From Silene noctiflora (Eukaryota > Streptophyta > Magnoliopsida > Caryophyllales > Caryophyllaceae): a stretch of 22,946 nucleotides of DNA. Positions within the stretch are counted from its first letter, which is position 1. Each line of letters opens with the position of its first letter. Position numbers and translations under genes: made by a program. The stretch spans positions 14,960-37,905 of the forward strand of contig VHZZ01009582.1 in assembly GCA_009801015.1 (NCBI GenBank). The letters run 5' to 3'. Positions 1-8,592 of this stretch are shown piece after piece. Under the pieces are notes generated by a model. The model was not told the DNA's origin. It saw only the letters and a list, made by a program, of their open reading frames with translations, and ran no database searches.

Positions 1-361
1 TAATTAGGGCGAGAGCTGTATTAGATTTCTAGGGCTAATAGTGGACCGGAAGGACCTATTTCATCCTCATCAGGCCGTTTTCGTGTTAGCTTCCCGACCT
101 TACATGTGACTGTCATAGATCGCGGTGAACCGACTGTCCTAGCTTTTCTCTTTATATAATTGTATACCCTCTCTTTTCTTTTCTCCTTGCTATGTTAGTT
201 TAGTTTCGTAATTAAAACAAAACCCCCAATTGGTTACTCAGACAAACTTAATTTTGCAATTAGATTACATTTGTCTCCCTGTGGATTCGATCCCAGCTTC
301 CTTTACTATATTTGTTTAGGCCTGTTGGTTTATCTTTGAGAGCTGTACGATCAGCCTGTCA
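1..361 (+). mobile_element. 3' portion of an LTR from an LTR retrotransposon, inserted into the gag of the neighbouring element
   Basis: No coding sequence is seen. The stretch is AT-rich with a TATATAA motif near 153-159 and a CCTGTGGATTCGATCCC motif near 279-295, a sequence commonly found close to the 3' end of plant Ty3/gypsy LTRs. It ends in CA at 360-361, exactly where the minus-strand gag reading of the adjacent Athila-like element begins to match its family. No primer-binding site follows, so this would be a 3' LTR or a solo LTR rather than a 5' LTR. Its left end and the rest of the element lie outside the window. Orientation and family are inferences. The alternative is an unrelated non-LTR sequence joined by rearrangement. 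Confidence 0.5.
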
Positions 362-1012
362 CATAGCGGTCTTAGAGGATGGGTAACATTTATCTAGAAA
401 AGCTTTAGCTAAGGCGTCCCACGTGGTGAATGTGTTCGATGGATGAACATTTAGCCAACGGTCCGCTTTGTCCCTTAAAGAGAACGGAAACAACATTAAT
501 CTTAAGGTATCTTCGGGCACTCCATTGCGCTTCATCATTTCAACCTTGCTCTTAAACTTTCTAAGGCGGGCATATTCATCCTTATCAATGAGTCCACCAA
601 AACTGTCCCTCTCAATTAGATCGACTTGAGCGGGATGTATTTCAAAGTTGTAAAGGGCTAAGGCGCCAAAGTTAATTGGAGCGGAAGCGTCATCGTGGTT
701 CGGTCGGTTATGATCTCGTAAAACCGTCATTTGTGGTGTTGGAATAGGTGTATTTGGTGGTGTTTGAGGAGGTGTGTTTGGAATTATCAAGTTATGGAAT
801 GGGTTTTCCTCTCGTGGATCAATTTTGACGGTTGTTTGTTGTTGAATAGTGGTTTCAAGGTGCGTTTGGGTGGTTGTGGTTGTTTGGGAGGTGATCTGAA
901 ATCTTGCTAAATTCCTACTCCGTAAAGCTCGAAAAAGCCTTTCCGGGTCGGAGTTGTAGAACAAGGCGTTATCGTTTCTCCTAGTCATACAACTTAATAA
1001 ACCGTGAGACAC
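362..1012 (-). mobile_element. gag remnant of the Athila-like element
   Basis: A minus-strand reading of about 216 codons begins shortly after the leader. The N-terminal part is rich in Arg, Asn and Gln, followed by a Pro/Thr-rich stretch. The C-terminal part carries the retrotransposon gag signature seen in plant Ty3/gypsy elements: DKADRWLNVHPS, then TTWDALAKAFLDKCYP and SSKTA. This protein would form the virus-like particle core. Only the N-terminal part and the beginning of the gag domain are present before the inserted LTR. No zinc knuckle is visible. Family assignment is by motif recognition. Confidence 0.8.
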
Positions 1013-1143
1013 CTAGTGCTTTTGGGGAATTAGGGATTAACAAAAACATACACTCTTCAAAAAACAAGCAACTACTCAATTAAACAAACAACAAGACCTA
1101 GACTAAAACTAAGATTCAAACTAGCTAAGTACAATCTAACGCC

Positions 1144-1162
1144 ATCCCCGGTAACGGCGCCA
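1144..1162 (-). other. Primer-binding site matching tRNA-Asp
   Basis: On the minus strand the 19 bases read TGGCGCCGTTACCGGGGAT. The complement of the plant tRNA-Asp 3' end is TGGCGCCGTTGCCGGGGAT, so there is one mismatch. Three bases (1163-1165) separate it from the LTR end, the usual arrangement. tRNA-Asp priming is typical of the Athila and Tat lineages. This site sets the orientation of the element and the LTR boundary. Confidence 0.88.
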
Positions 1163-1165
1163 TTT

Positions 1166-2768
1166 TGATGGTCAAATTTGCCGTCATTTCCGAATCAAAA
1201 ATAATTTATAAAACCCAATTAAAAAGTAGTGTTTAATCGGGGTCAAACACGAAGATGGCGGGGATTTGTATCGAGCTTGTTCAAGTTCTCGTTTAGTCGA
1301 ATAGTAAAGGGTGAGATTGTGATAGCTAAGCTAAAACTAGGATAGATAAAATCAAGTAAACTAAAGTAATTATATGCTAGCAAATGATGGGAAAAACTAG
1401 GGTATTCGGGTTCCCTTGAGCGAAGTCAACTTGGTACGGGTGTCAACGAGTCTTGGGTAATCTAATGCCTAGGATGATGAACTAATTTCTTAGTCTTTCC
1501 TAAAGTTAAACACAAAATCATCACAATTCGTTCAAACTCATTGAAAACATGCTATCAAATATCCACACAACTCTCATTAATGAAGATACTAAGCATAAAT
1601 TGAGGAAAGGTGTGAACTTTCAAACACATAGTTCATCAAATAAACACATTGTGTGCATGTCAACAATGGCACAATAATCACCCAAAACTCAGGCATTAGC
1701 AACCTATAACAATAATTTGACCGTCGCTCAAGTTCCCCCTAAACCCTAGAGGGTGACTACTCACACATAGTTAAAGGAAAAATGTAAACAATTGGAGAAA
1801 CACATGCAAACATGGTAATAAACATGCTACTAATTGAAATAACAATTAAATTGAACTTAGAAATGTAAACAATTCAAAGCAAAGATAAATAAGAAGAGGA
1901 TTATATCAAACAATAAGTAAAGCTTCAAACTTTAGATTAATAATGAAAGATATTCTTCAATTTCTCCAATTACAACCCAACTACTAAATGTAAACAATTC
2001 AACTAAAGTAGATCTAAACTAGTTTATAGACTAATTAATACTTAATTAAGGAAAAATTAAAATTTGATTAAGGAAATATTCAATGCTTAAATTAGAGTTT
2101 CTCTATCTAGGGTGTTGTGTCAAAAACATCTTATGAGAGTCTATTTATAGTCTTCTATAGTTTTAGGCCCAAAATGAGGAAATGAGAGGAAGAGGTGCTA
2201 TGAGTGCTTCCCCAGCCGGCTGGCCGGCCGCCGGCTAGGCTGTCGGCACCGTGCTCTTTTCTTTATTTCTTTCGTTTCTTCCTTGGAATTTGGCTAAGTG
2301 TTGAGCTTGCGTCTCCCTTTCGGCTGACCGGTTGCCGGCCTACTGGTAGAGGACACGTTCTTCATCATATTGCATCTCTTGAACTGCTCTGGGTTGTGTG
2401 GTCGACTGCTCTGCCGGCACCGAGCCTTTTTCTCTTTTGTCAGCAAAATCTCCTCGAATTCCTCTAAGTATGGAGAATTGGCTTCCTAGGCGGTTGGCCG
2501 GTTGTCGGCCTACCGGCTGAGGAGCCCCTCTCAGCTTCTCCCCTATTTTCTCTTCTCATGCATATGGGATTAATTCCCGAGCTTGCTCCTCATTCTGACT
2601 CGCCTTGTCACGACCTAATTTCCTGCAAAATAGTGACGGAGGCTCATAGCATGAGAGTGAAGTTGAATAAGAGGCAAAATGCAAGCAATAAGGGGTCGAA
2701 ACCGCCTGAAACACAATCAAAAAACATGAGAATAAAGAGGGGAATTGATATATTTTAGGCACTTATCA
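1166..2768 (-). mobile_element. 5' LTR of the Athila-like element (1603 bp)
   Basis: On the minus strand the LTR starts TGATAAGTGCC at 2768 and ends ...CCATCA at 1166, giving the TG...CA termini expected of an LTR. It is followed at once by the primer-binding site. A TATAAATA box on the minus strand (2149 down to 2142) is a plausible LTR promoter, with transcription expected to begin about 30 bases further, near 2110. Length matches Athila LTRs (roughly 1.5 kb). The bases CCTTC at 2769-2773 are the candidate target-site duplication on this side; the partner is off-window. Short ORFs here are chance. Confidence 0.82.
2211..2520. repeat. GC-rich CCGGC repeat clusters inside the LTR
   Basis: Four short islands rich in CCGGC/GCCGGC interrupt an otherwise AT-rich LTR: about 2214-2249, 2320-2357, 2411-2426 and 2489-2525. 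Islands two and four share the pattern CCGGTTG.CGGCCTAC.GG, so they look like diverged copies of one unit. They lie upstream of the LTR TATA box in the direction of transcription, within what would be U3. They may be a diverged subrepeat; a role in promoter activity or methylation is speculation. Confidence 0.5.
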
Positions 2769-4081
2769 CCTTCTTAATTTATTCACTGGTGAGAGAGGCC
2801 AAAAGCATTTCATGATGAGCAGGAGAACATCCCTTACCCAGCCTTACTATAGATTGACTGACAGTCAATACATCCTCAGAGGTACCCAAAAGTTTAGTGT
2901 AAAAATCCAAGAAAGCATCTTGAATAAGTTATGGCTCCTCACACATTACCCCATTGGTATCCTTAATTCTTATCACTTTGTTCCTGATTTGTCTTCCTTT
3001 GATTATGCTATGAAAATACTTGGTGTTATCATCACCTTTGTCCACCCAAGTAGCCTTGGATTTCTGCAATAAAAACTCAGCACTTGCTTTATCCAGAGTT
3101 CTTACACTACTAGCAGCTGCAATCTCTTGAGTAAGGAGATCAAAATTTATTAGTGGATCATCTCTAAGCTTTTCCGAATAAATTCAAGACCCATCTTATC
3201 CCTAGTAGTGTTACTTACTATATCATCAAAATTATTCTTGTTCAAGTTATTTAGTGGCCATTTCAAACATATGAGTTTTTTTACTAGGTTAAACATTTTA
3301 GTCTCGGCCCATTCTTTCACCAAAGTCTGTTGAACACAATCTTGGAACTCTTCAGCCTGACTCCACATATTAAAGTACTTAAAATTTCTCCTTGGCTTCT
3401 CCAGATTACATTGTTCCTGAACCACACATGGGGTGTGGTTAAAAACCCCTCTAGTGTAAAATGAGCATACACAGAGCAATTATCCTCAGACAAGCATTAT
3501 TAACCAAAAATATGTCTAATCTGCTAAAGACTCTTGAGGAAGGGTCTTGTTTATTGCTCCATGTATACAGGGAGCCAACAATAGGACAGTAAGTCACTAC
3601 ATTCATTGACACATTTCTGAAAATCATCCATCTCCTCAAAAGTAGAATTTTCACCCAGCCTTTCAGAAGGAACCAACACTGTATTGAAATCCCCACAGAT
3701 AACTCAATACCCCTTAATATATTTATTAAAATTACACGGATTATCCCACAAAACTTCCTTTTCCTGAACATCATTGAAGGCATACGCCATAGTGACCATA
3801 AAATTGTAACATGTGCTTAAATCCTTGACCTCCATATGTATAAACTGGGCATTATATGTAAGGAACTGAATATTATATATAGAAGTTTGCCATAGTACCC
3901 ATATTCTACTTCTTTTATAATAACTAGTATAATTTATACACACCAGGATGAACAAAGGTTATTACTAACACTATTTAGAGACAAAAATCAAGGAGACAAA
4001 CAAACCAATTTGTTGATGATGTAAAAACCATTTAATACTATTCTGCTTAGATTGGCTATTTAGTCCCCGAATATTCTAAAA
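2769..4081 (-). pseudogene. LINE ORF2 remnant: AP-type endonuclease and linker, no reverse transcriptase
   Basis: The reading starts at about 4081 with NIRGLNSQSKQ, the beginning of the plant L1 endonuclease, with TAG where the Trp of the usual WN(I/V)RGLN motif is expected. It continues through KWFLHHQQIGLF, INYTSYYKRSRIWVLW and AFND, then in a second frame CPIVGSLYTWSNKQDPSSRVFSRLD (the YTWSN...S..DR-type end of the endonuclease fold). In a third frame come KYFNMWSQ and LNKNNFDDI, and in a fourth KSKATWVDKGDDNTKYFH and LIQDAFLDFYTKLLGTS. Frames change near 3750, near 3470 and near 3180, and stops are frequent around 3960-3975. The segment stops at 2769 before reverse transcriptase. It cannot encode a working protein. 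Confidence 0.82.
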
Positions 4082-4088
4082 TCCGAAA

Positions 4089-5384
4089 TTATGCACTACC
4101 CCCAGAAGGAGGTAACACACTACCATTCGTACCAATCTCAACCTTAGGCATAACATTATTCAAGGCATCAAGAAAAGTGGCATTACCAAATTTATCAATG
4201 CTCATACCTTTACCGAGTAACTCATGTCTACTCAACCTGATGGTATTCCAAGTAGGAGTATCAACCATATGGTACTTCCTATTCCTCCCCCATGAAACTT
4301 GAAATTGATTTGGTTTCTCAATTGGAGTCACTAAATTCTCAACAATAATACTTTAATGCACTACAGATGCAACACGTTCAGTCTGTCTCTGTTGCCGTTG
4401 TACAGGCTTCGCCCTCCATTGAGGAGCCTCTACTGGTTTCCTGCCTGCATTTTGTGTTGATTTAGCTTTTGGTTTCCTGCACTTCGAGGCTTCATGCCCA
4501 TTCCCCTTACACTGCGTGCAAAGGATTGGTTTCCATTCAAATTCAACCTTAAGCTTGACCAACAGAACATCTTCATCCACAAATTGAACCCACTTATGAA
4601 TAGCCCTGCCAAATGGAACCTCCACCATGACCCGAGCAAAACCCAGTCGAGTCTTCTCCTATTTAGCACTATCACTGGCAACATACTTCCCCATGAGTCC
4701 CGCAATCCTAGGAAGGCACTTCCCCCAGAACTTCAAAGGGAGACCAAAGATTTTAACCCACACAAGCGCTTCCTTGATGACATCCGTCTTCACCAACTCC
4801 ACATGCTCATCCCATGGACGCACAATGAGTGGCTTATTATCGAATAAGAAGTGACCCTGTTGCATAACCGAATTTTTCGCTTCATCCGTTGAAAACCTAA
4901 CCAAAAACGCCCCATTAGGCAAATAAGAGATCTTATCAATCGGAAATTTCCCCCAAATCCTCCTGATAAAACCATCCACCACCTCCCAAGACGGATTTAC
5001 CCTAAGAATAAAACAATAAACTGAGTTCTTCCAATAATCAAGCTCCTCTTTGACATCATCCTCAGTAAATCGTAATAACTCATGGGGTTCCTCATTAATA
5101 ACACTCAGCTGTAGTTTCCCCTTATGCCTATGTTGTACTACCCACTCTGGATCCTCGGGTAATACAGCGTCAAGGTCATAAGGAATAATGTCAACCAATT
5201 CATTAACATTCACATCCTTGGTATGCGCAGGATCTGCACTACCCGGACCTCCAACCACTACCTTTGAAGAAACCACTACATCAGTAGAAGATGCTCGAGT
5301 AGAAGGGATATGTGTGTTTGCTGTGGAAATTGGACTAGAGACTAGAGGAGGGAATTGATCTATATTAGATCAATCGAGCGACAT
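4089..5384 (-). pseudogene. LINE ORF1 (DUF4283 / CCHC nucleic-acid-binding protein), decayed
   Basis: A single frame runs from ATG at 5384-5382 to TAA at 4091-4089, 431 codons, without frameshift but with three internal stops: TGA at 5372-5370, TAG at 4661-4659 and TAA at 4355-4353. Residues about 115-205 form the DUF4283 domain (motifs FIRRIWGKF, FLVRFS, PLKFWGKCLPRIAG). Residues 289-302 are a C-x2-C-x4-H-x4-C zinc knuckle. In intact plant L1 elements this protein binds the element RNA and acts as chaperone in the ribonucleoprotein. All three stops are one C-to-T change away from sense codons (CGA, CAG, CAA). Domain identification is firm; function is from family knowledge. Confidence 0.85.
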
Positions 5385-5470
5385 TGCTCAAAAGGCACAA
5401 TTTTTAGGGTTTTTCAATTGATTTTACTTTTTTTTTTCGTTCTCTCTATCTCTACTTTTTTCGTCAGTCT

Positions 5471-5951
5471 TTTCTGTTTCAATTATTAATTAATTGTGAA
5501 TAATGATAAAATTATAATATCAATTGATAAGTCATTTCATCCACTATATCATGCGAATTGCGATATAATTGGATTAATCAAAATATTTGAATATGAATGA
5601 GATATGAAAAATATCGCACATTCTCATTTAAAACGGGCATTACTCCGGTTAAATAACTATCTCTTTTATAGATAAGACAAGCAAAATACTTAGATATTAA
5701 CAAATAACTTGCCTTTATCTATGCAAGTTACATTTATATGACACATTTTGATCTTAAAAAGGATACAGTCGTCTTAAGAGACTTGTTGAAAATATATGAA
5801 TATGACTCGCTCTATTCATATCATTGTCAATGTGTCATCATACTGTTCAAACATAACATTTATTTTTATATAATTGTCATTTTTTTAATCTTATATAGCC
5901 ATAACAATCATATTTTAAATAAGTCAATTACCAATGTAAGATATTAAGTTA
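5471..5951. other. AT-rich intergenic stretch, nothing recognised
   Basis: This stretch is strongly AT-rich with no coding bias on either strand. One short open stretch (5738-5947, 69 codons, plus strand) is rich in Ile, Tyr and Phe as expected for AT-rich random sequence and has no recognisable motif. No RNA gene or long repeat was seen. Confidence 0.6.
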
Positions 5952-6410
5952 CTCTTTTACGTCCTGATTATTTGTTTACATATTTTATTTTTTTGGTTTC
6001 TCAGTCAACTGTCTGCCTTTTTTATTTTAGGAATGTTTTTGATAGGTAATTTGATCATCTACACTCAATTTGATCGACTTATCATCTACTCCCTTCATTT
6101 AACTCCATATTGCACTTATTCTTTTTCGCTCCATTCAACTCCAATTGTACCTTTTCTTATTTGGTTGTACTTTTAATGCTACAATAAATAATAATACTAT
6201 AATACCACTAATAATAAGGCTCACTTCTTCAACACAAATTATACCAAAATACTAACACCTTTCATCCACTTGTTGTACTTTTAATATTATAATATTTGTG
6301 CATAAAACATATATGTAAAGCGGAGTTGAACGGAAGTAGTAATAATTAACCATTTTCTCTTTTCTTGATATTCGTGCCAAAACTGACCAGAGTGTAAATA
6401 ACAAAGGAAG
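5952..6410. mobile_element. Possible outer Stowaway-like MITE, split by another MITE
   Basis: The left end reads CTCTTTTACGTCCTGATTAT after a TA at 5950-5951. The right end, reverse-complemented from about 6411, reads CTCTTCCTTTGTTATTTACAC. Both resemble the CTCCCTCCGT-type Stowaway end followed by a (G)TTATTT motif. A second, better-defined Stowaway-like unit (6089-6336) lies inside. If right, this is a MITE within a MITE. The inverted repeats are degenerate and the call is weak. Confidence 0.3.
6089..6336. mobile_element. Stowaway-like MITE (Tc1/mariner type), 248 bp
   Basis: The left end CTCCCTTCATTTAACTCC follows TA at 6087-6088. The right end, reverse-complemented, is CTTCCGTTCAACTCCGC and is followed by TA at 6337-6338. 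TA target duplications, CTCCCT-type imperfect terminal inverted repeats, an AT-rich interior and a length near 250 bp are the Stowaway hallmarks. It has no coding capacity and would have been moved by a mariner-like transposase elsewhere. A related internal motif (GCTCCATTCAACTCCAATT near 6130) lies just inside the left end. Confidence 0.6.
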
Positions 6411-6433
6411 AGATTATATAAGCAAAGCATCTT

Positions 6434-6604
6434 GCTTGTGACGGACACTATCCGTCACACTATCCGTCACAAGCTGAAGACGGATAGTGTCCCTCTCATA
6501 ATAAGGCAAGTGGGAGGGCAAGTGAAAGAGAAATGGAGTACCCTATAAATAATATCACTTGCATATTATGAGAAGAGAACTATTCGTTTTCAGCTTGTGA
6601 TGTC
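6434..6604. mobile_element. Foldback-type MITE with long imperfect inverted repeats
   Basis: Two arms of about 50 bases, 6463-6514 and 6554-6604, are imperfect reverse complements: TCACAAGCTGAAGACGGATAG pairs with its counterpart CTATTCGTTTTCAGCTTGTGA, and CTCTCATAATAAGGCAAGTG pairs with CACTTGCATATTATGAGAAG. The left side also holds a perfect 12-base inverted repeat, GCTTGTGACGGA at 6434-6445 and TCCGTCACAAGC at 6463-6474, with the CACTATCCGTCAC motif repeated in tandem. A non-coding hairpin of about 170 bp fits a MITE; the superfamily is not resolved because no clear target duplication was found. Confidence 0.6.
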
Positions 6605-6766
6605 CATTTTGAAGGAGAATTTGTCTTATATTAGTAGAAACTTTGTAGACGAATTGGGTTTGTAAAACTTTGTTTTACACTGAGAGAGTCTGAGAGTATT
6701 GCTTTGGCCGACAGGTTGTGGCATGTCGGTGCTGACTGCTGAGGATGATGTTGGAGTATTTATTTA

Positions 6767-7014
6767 CCTTCATTTACCATTTGTTTACGTTTACTTTATA
6801 TACATAAATCAATGCACGTTTTCTTTTGTTCACATCTTTAGTTACATGTTACTTAAAATTATAAAAGTTTGATATTCATAATTCACTCGGTGAAACAATT
6901 TAAACAAGATCTCACATGACTAACTTTTATGTTATTTATTAGAAATTGTAGATTCTCCATACTAATAATAGTGCCGAAAAAGCAAATGTAAAGAAACAAA
7001 TGGAACGGATGATG
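6767..7014. mobile_element. Stowaway-like MITE, degenerate, about 248 bp
   Basis: The left end (CCTTCATTTACCATTTGTTTACG after TA at 6765-6766) and the reverse complement of the right end (CATCATCCGTTCCATTTGTTTC, TA at 7015-7016) share a CATTTGTTT core. They resemble the CTCCCTCCGTTCCATTTGTTTAC ends of plant Stowaway elements. Just inside the right end is GTGCCGAAAAAGCAAATGTAAAG, a subterminal motif I associate with this type. The interior is AT-rich and non-coding. The ends are more decayed than those of the 6089-6336 unit. Confidence 0.5.
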
Positions 7015-7016
7015 TA

Positions 7017-7375
7017 TAATTTAAAAGACTTCATATCGTAGTTTTTATCCTTATTTAAACATTATTTATTGCATTACTGTTTTATCTCCTTATTTCAAAT
7101 TCCAGTGATATTATTTTACCAAAAAAAATCCAATGATATTAAATACTCGTTTTTCTATTTAAATAATGATGAAATAAAGCAAAACATCTCACAACTTTTT
7201 ACGCTCATTAATAAAACCTATCTAATGCAATTCTCTTACAAATTCCATTTCGAGCTATTTGAAAACGTCTTTAGGTTGCTAGCACGAGGGTAAAACCAAC
7301 CCTCCCATAATCTGCAATTTCGTGGAAACCTTCCAAAACAAGAAGTTCGGAAAATTAAGCTACTTGCTTTGACCT
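7017..7375. other. AT-rich intergenic stretch, nothing recognised
   Basis: AT-rich sequence with low-complexity T runs. A 74-codon open stretch at 7069-7293 is Ile/Tyr/Phe/Lys-rich and shows no domain. No RNA gene, repeat or regulatory motif was recognised. Confidence 0.55.
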
Positions 7376-7633
7376 ATGGTGAGCTATGTTGGTGAACATG
7401 TATGCAGCCATTGCTCAATCCAGCTCGACTCTCTTGCTCAGATACAAAGAATACGATCAAGTCATCAACCATTTTCAACGTTAACATGGCTGATAAAGTT
7501 TTTGATAAGTCTGTCTTACAGTAAGAGTAAGAAAGGAGGATTCAAAGATTTGAGTGAGCTATCCAAGATCCAGAAACTCACCCCAAAACCTCTCAAACTC
7601 ACACCAAATAACATGGTACGGAATATCACCTAA
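7376..7633 (+). other. Unassigned region with a weak ORF of 85 codons
   Basis: Base composition here is more balanced than in the flanks, and two stretches look mildly coding-like on the plus strand. One is MYAAIAQSSSTLLLRYKEYD (in the second frame, from about 7399) and the other is KGGFKDLSELSKIQKL followed by TPKPLKLTPNN (in the first frame, to 7633). They are in different frames and I recognise neither. It could be a decayed exon or retrocopy fragment, or chance. No start context, splice signals or neighbouring exon could be tied to it. No function is proposed. Confidence 0.2.
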
Positions 7634-7915
7634 AACTTTACCAATTTACGTAAACACTCGGGATGCTTGGTCACCGTCTTGTGTTTCTCTAATTTTTCAG
7701 TTACAGGAAGCTCAAACATTTAACATTTGATGCAACAATCAATCAGCATTACATATAGCCAAAAACTTGACTTCCATCCATGAGAGAATGAAAGCATGAA
7801 ACACATTGAACAAAACTGCCACTTCACATGAGAAAATGCATTACGACAGATTAAACTTGCCTATTCAACCACAAGGTCCCAACTTATGTCGTCACCAAGA
7901 TCCTACCTTGCTTAC

Positions 7916-8013
7916 ACTTCAGACTTCAGACTTCAGACTTCAGACTTCAGTCTTCAGTCTTCAGACTTCAGACTTCAGACTTCAGACTTCAGACTTCAGA
8001 CTTCAGACTTCAG
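7916..8013. repeat. Heptanucleotide tandem array, (ACTTCAG) x 14
   Basis: Exactly 14 head-to-tail units of 7 bp with no length variation. Units 6 and 7 (7951-7964) read TCTTCAG instead of ACTTCAG; all others are identical. The array lies about 580 bp beyond the stop of the PPR gene. It is not the plant telomere repeat (TTTAGGG) or a simple variant of it. Because 7 is not a multiple of 3, all frames read a repeating LQTSDFR-type heptapeptide, which explains the overlapping short ORFs here; these are not genes. Confidence 0.95.
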
Positions 8014-8592
8014 ACATCTCCTAAACAAGTTTACAGTTCACCTAACTAACCACAATTTATTAGAAAACCATGATCTGCGCTTTCAACTAACTATTCACAT
8101 TAGCATTCATGATACTTGCAGTGGCAAGGAGCTACAATAATGCATAGTCAATGTCAGAAACTAGACAATCCCATTATTGGTATGAATAAAAGAACTACCG
8201 CAAAGCAGTGAGGTAGATTCAAATGTGCATGCAACTATGTGGGCAAATTGCCAAAAACGGGAGGCAAAAACAAATGGAGAGGCAGTGATGATGTGAAAAA
8301 TTTGCTCAAATCGGAAAGTTGTAATTCCTCACCACACAGCCGCATTGTACTTACCAAAAGTTGGTGATGTTTCAGGCTCCATTTTCCTGCTAACATTATC
8401 ACACACTGAATTATACCATGAGGTGTACAAAAAAGAAGCAAATTTCAACCAGGAAAAAACCTCCACAAATTCATCCAACTAAACAAAGTTCCGCAGGGAA
8501 TTCAGCAACGAGCCACTAAAGTAAAATGTCAATTTTCTTTCTCCTTATCATTCATAGACTCGTGGCCTCATGGGCTACGGCAATATAGCCAA
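8014..8592. other. 3' flank of the PPR gene, no other gene seen
   Basis: The region between the heptamer array and the PPR stop codon should hold the 3'UTR and polyadenylation region of the minus-strand PPR gene. No unambiguous poly(A) signal could be fixed. A 68-codon minus-strand open stretch (8235-8441) has no recognisable motif and is treated as chance. Confidence 0.5.

Larger units (their letters stand above)
362..2768 (-). mobile_element. Athila-like Ty3/gypsy retrotransposon, 5' part (LTR, PBS, leader, gag)
   Basis: Reading on the minus strand there is an LTR beginning TGATAAGTGCC at 2768, a TG...CA bounded end at 1166, a three-base spacer, a tRNA-Asp primer-binding site, a leader of about 130 bases and a gag gene. 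The order, the tRNA-Asp primer and the 1.6 kb LTR all fit the Athila lineage. The element sits inside a LINE: the LINE reading runs up to 2769 and then stops matching. It is itself interrupted by another LTR at 361. Protease, reverse transcriptase, integrase and the 3' LTR are not in the window. The element is an interrupted fossil; with only one of its LTRs visible its age cannot be estimated. Confidence 0.82.
2769..5470 (-). mobile_element. L1-type LINE (non-LTR retrotransposon), 5' part, decayed and cut by the gypsy element
   Basis: On the minus strand the order is a pyrimidine/A-rich 5' leader (about 5470-5385), ORF1 with a DUF4283 domain and a CCHC knuckle, then ORF2 starting with an AP-endonuclease-like domain and running into the linker before reverse transcriptase. 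That is the standard layout of plant L1 elements. The reading ends at 2769 within the motif LTSE-IKKV, which normally continues into the reverse transcriptase domain; the gypsy LTR starts at the very next base. The remaining LINE should resume on the far side of the nested insertions, outside the window. Several stops and at least three frame changes show it is old. The 5' end is approximate. Confidence 0.85.

Noticed and set aside
2204-2762. Open stretches on both strands within the gypsy LTR
   Set aside because: They lie wholly inside the LTR, have no recognisable domain, and follow from the local GC-rich repeats.
2812-3072. Plus-strand open stretch of 86 codons
   Set aside because: It is the antisense of the LINE ORF2 linker, whose minus-strand peptides match the L1 family.
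4494-4854. Two overlapping plus-strand open stretches
   Set aside because: Antisense shadows of LINE ORF1.
5738-5947. 69-codon plus-strand open stretch
   Set aside because: Composition is that of AT-rich random sequence, with no motif and no gene context.
7916-8013. Interstitial telomere repeat or CRISPR-like array
   Set aside because: The unit ACTTCAG is not TTTAGGG or a simple variant, and there are no spacers between units.
7806-8140. Two plus-strand open stretches with repeating LQTSDFR peptides
   Set aside because: Produced by the heptamer tandem array read in two frames; no conserved sequence outside the array.
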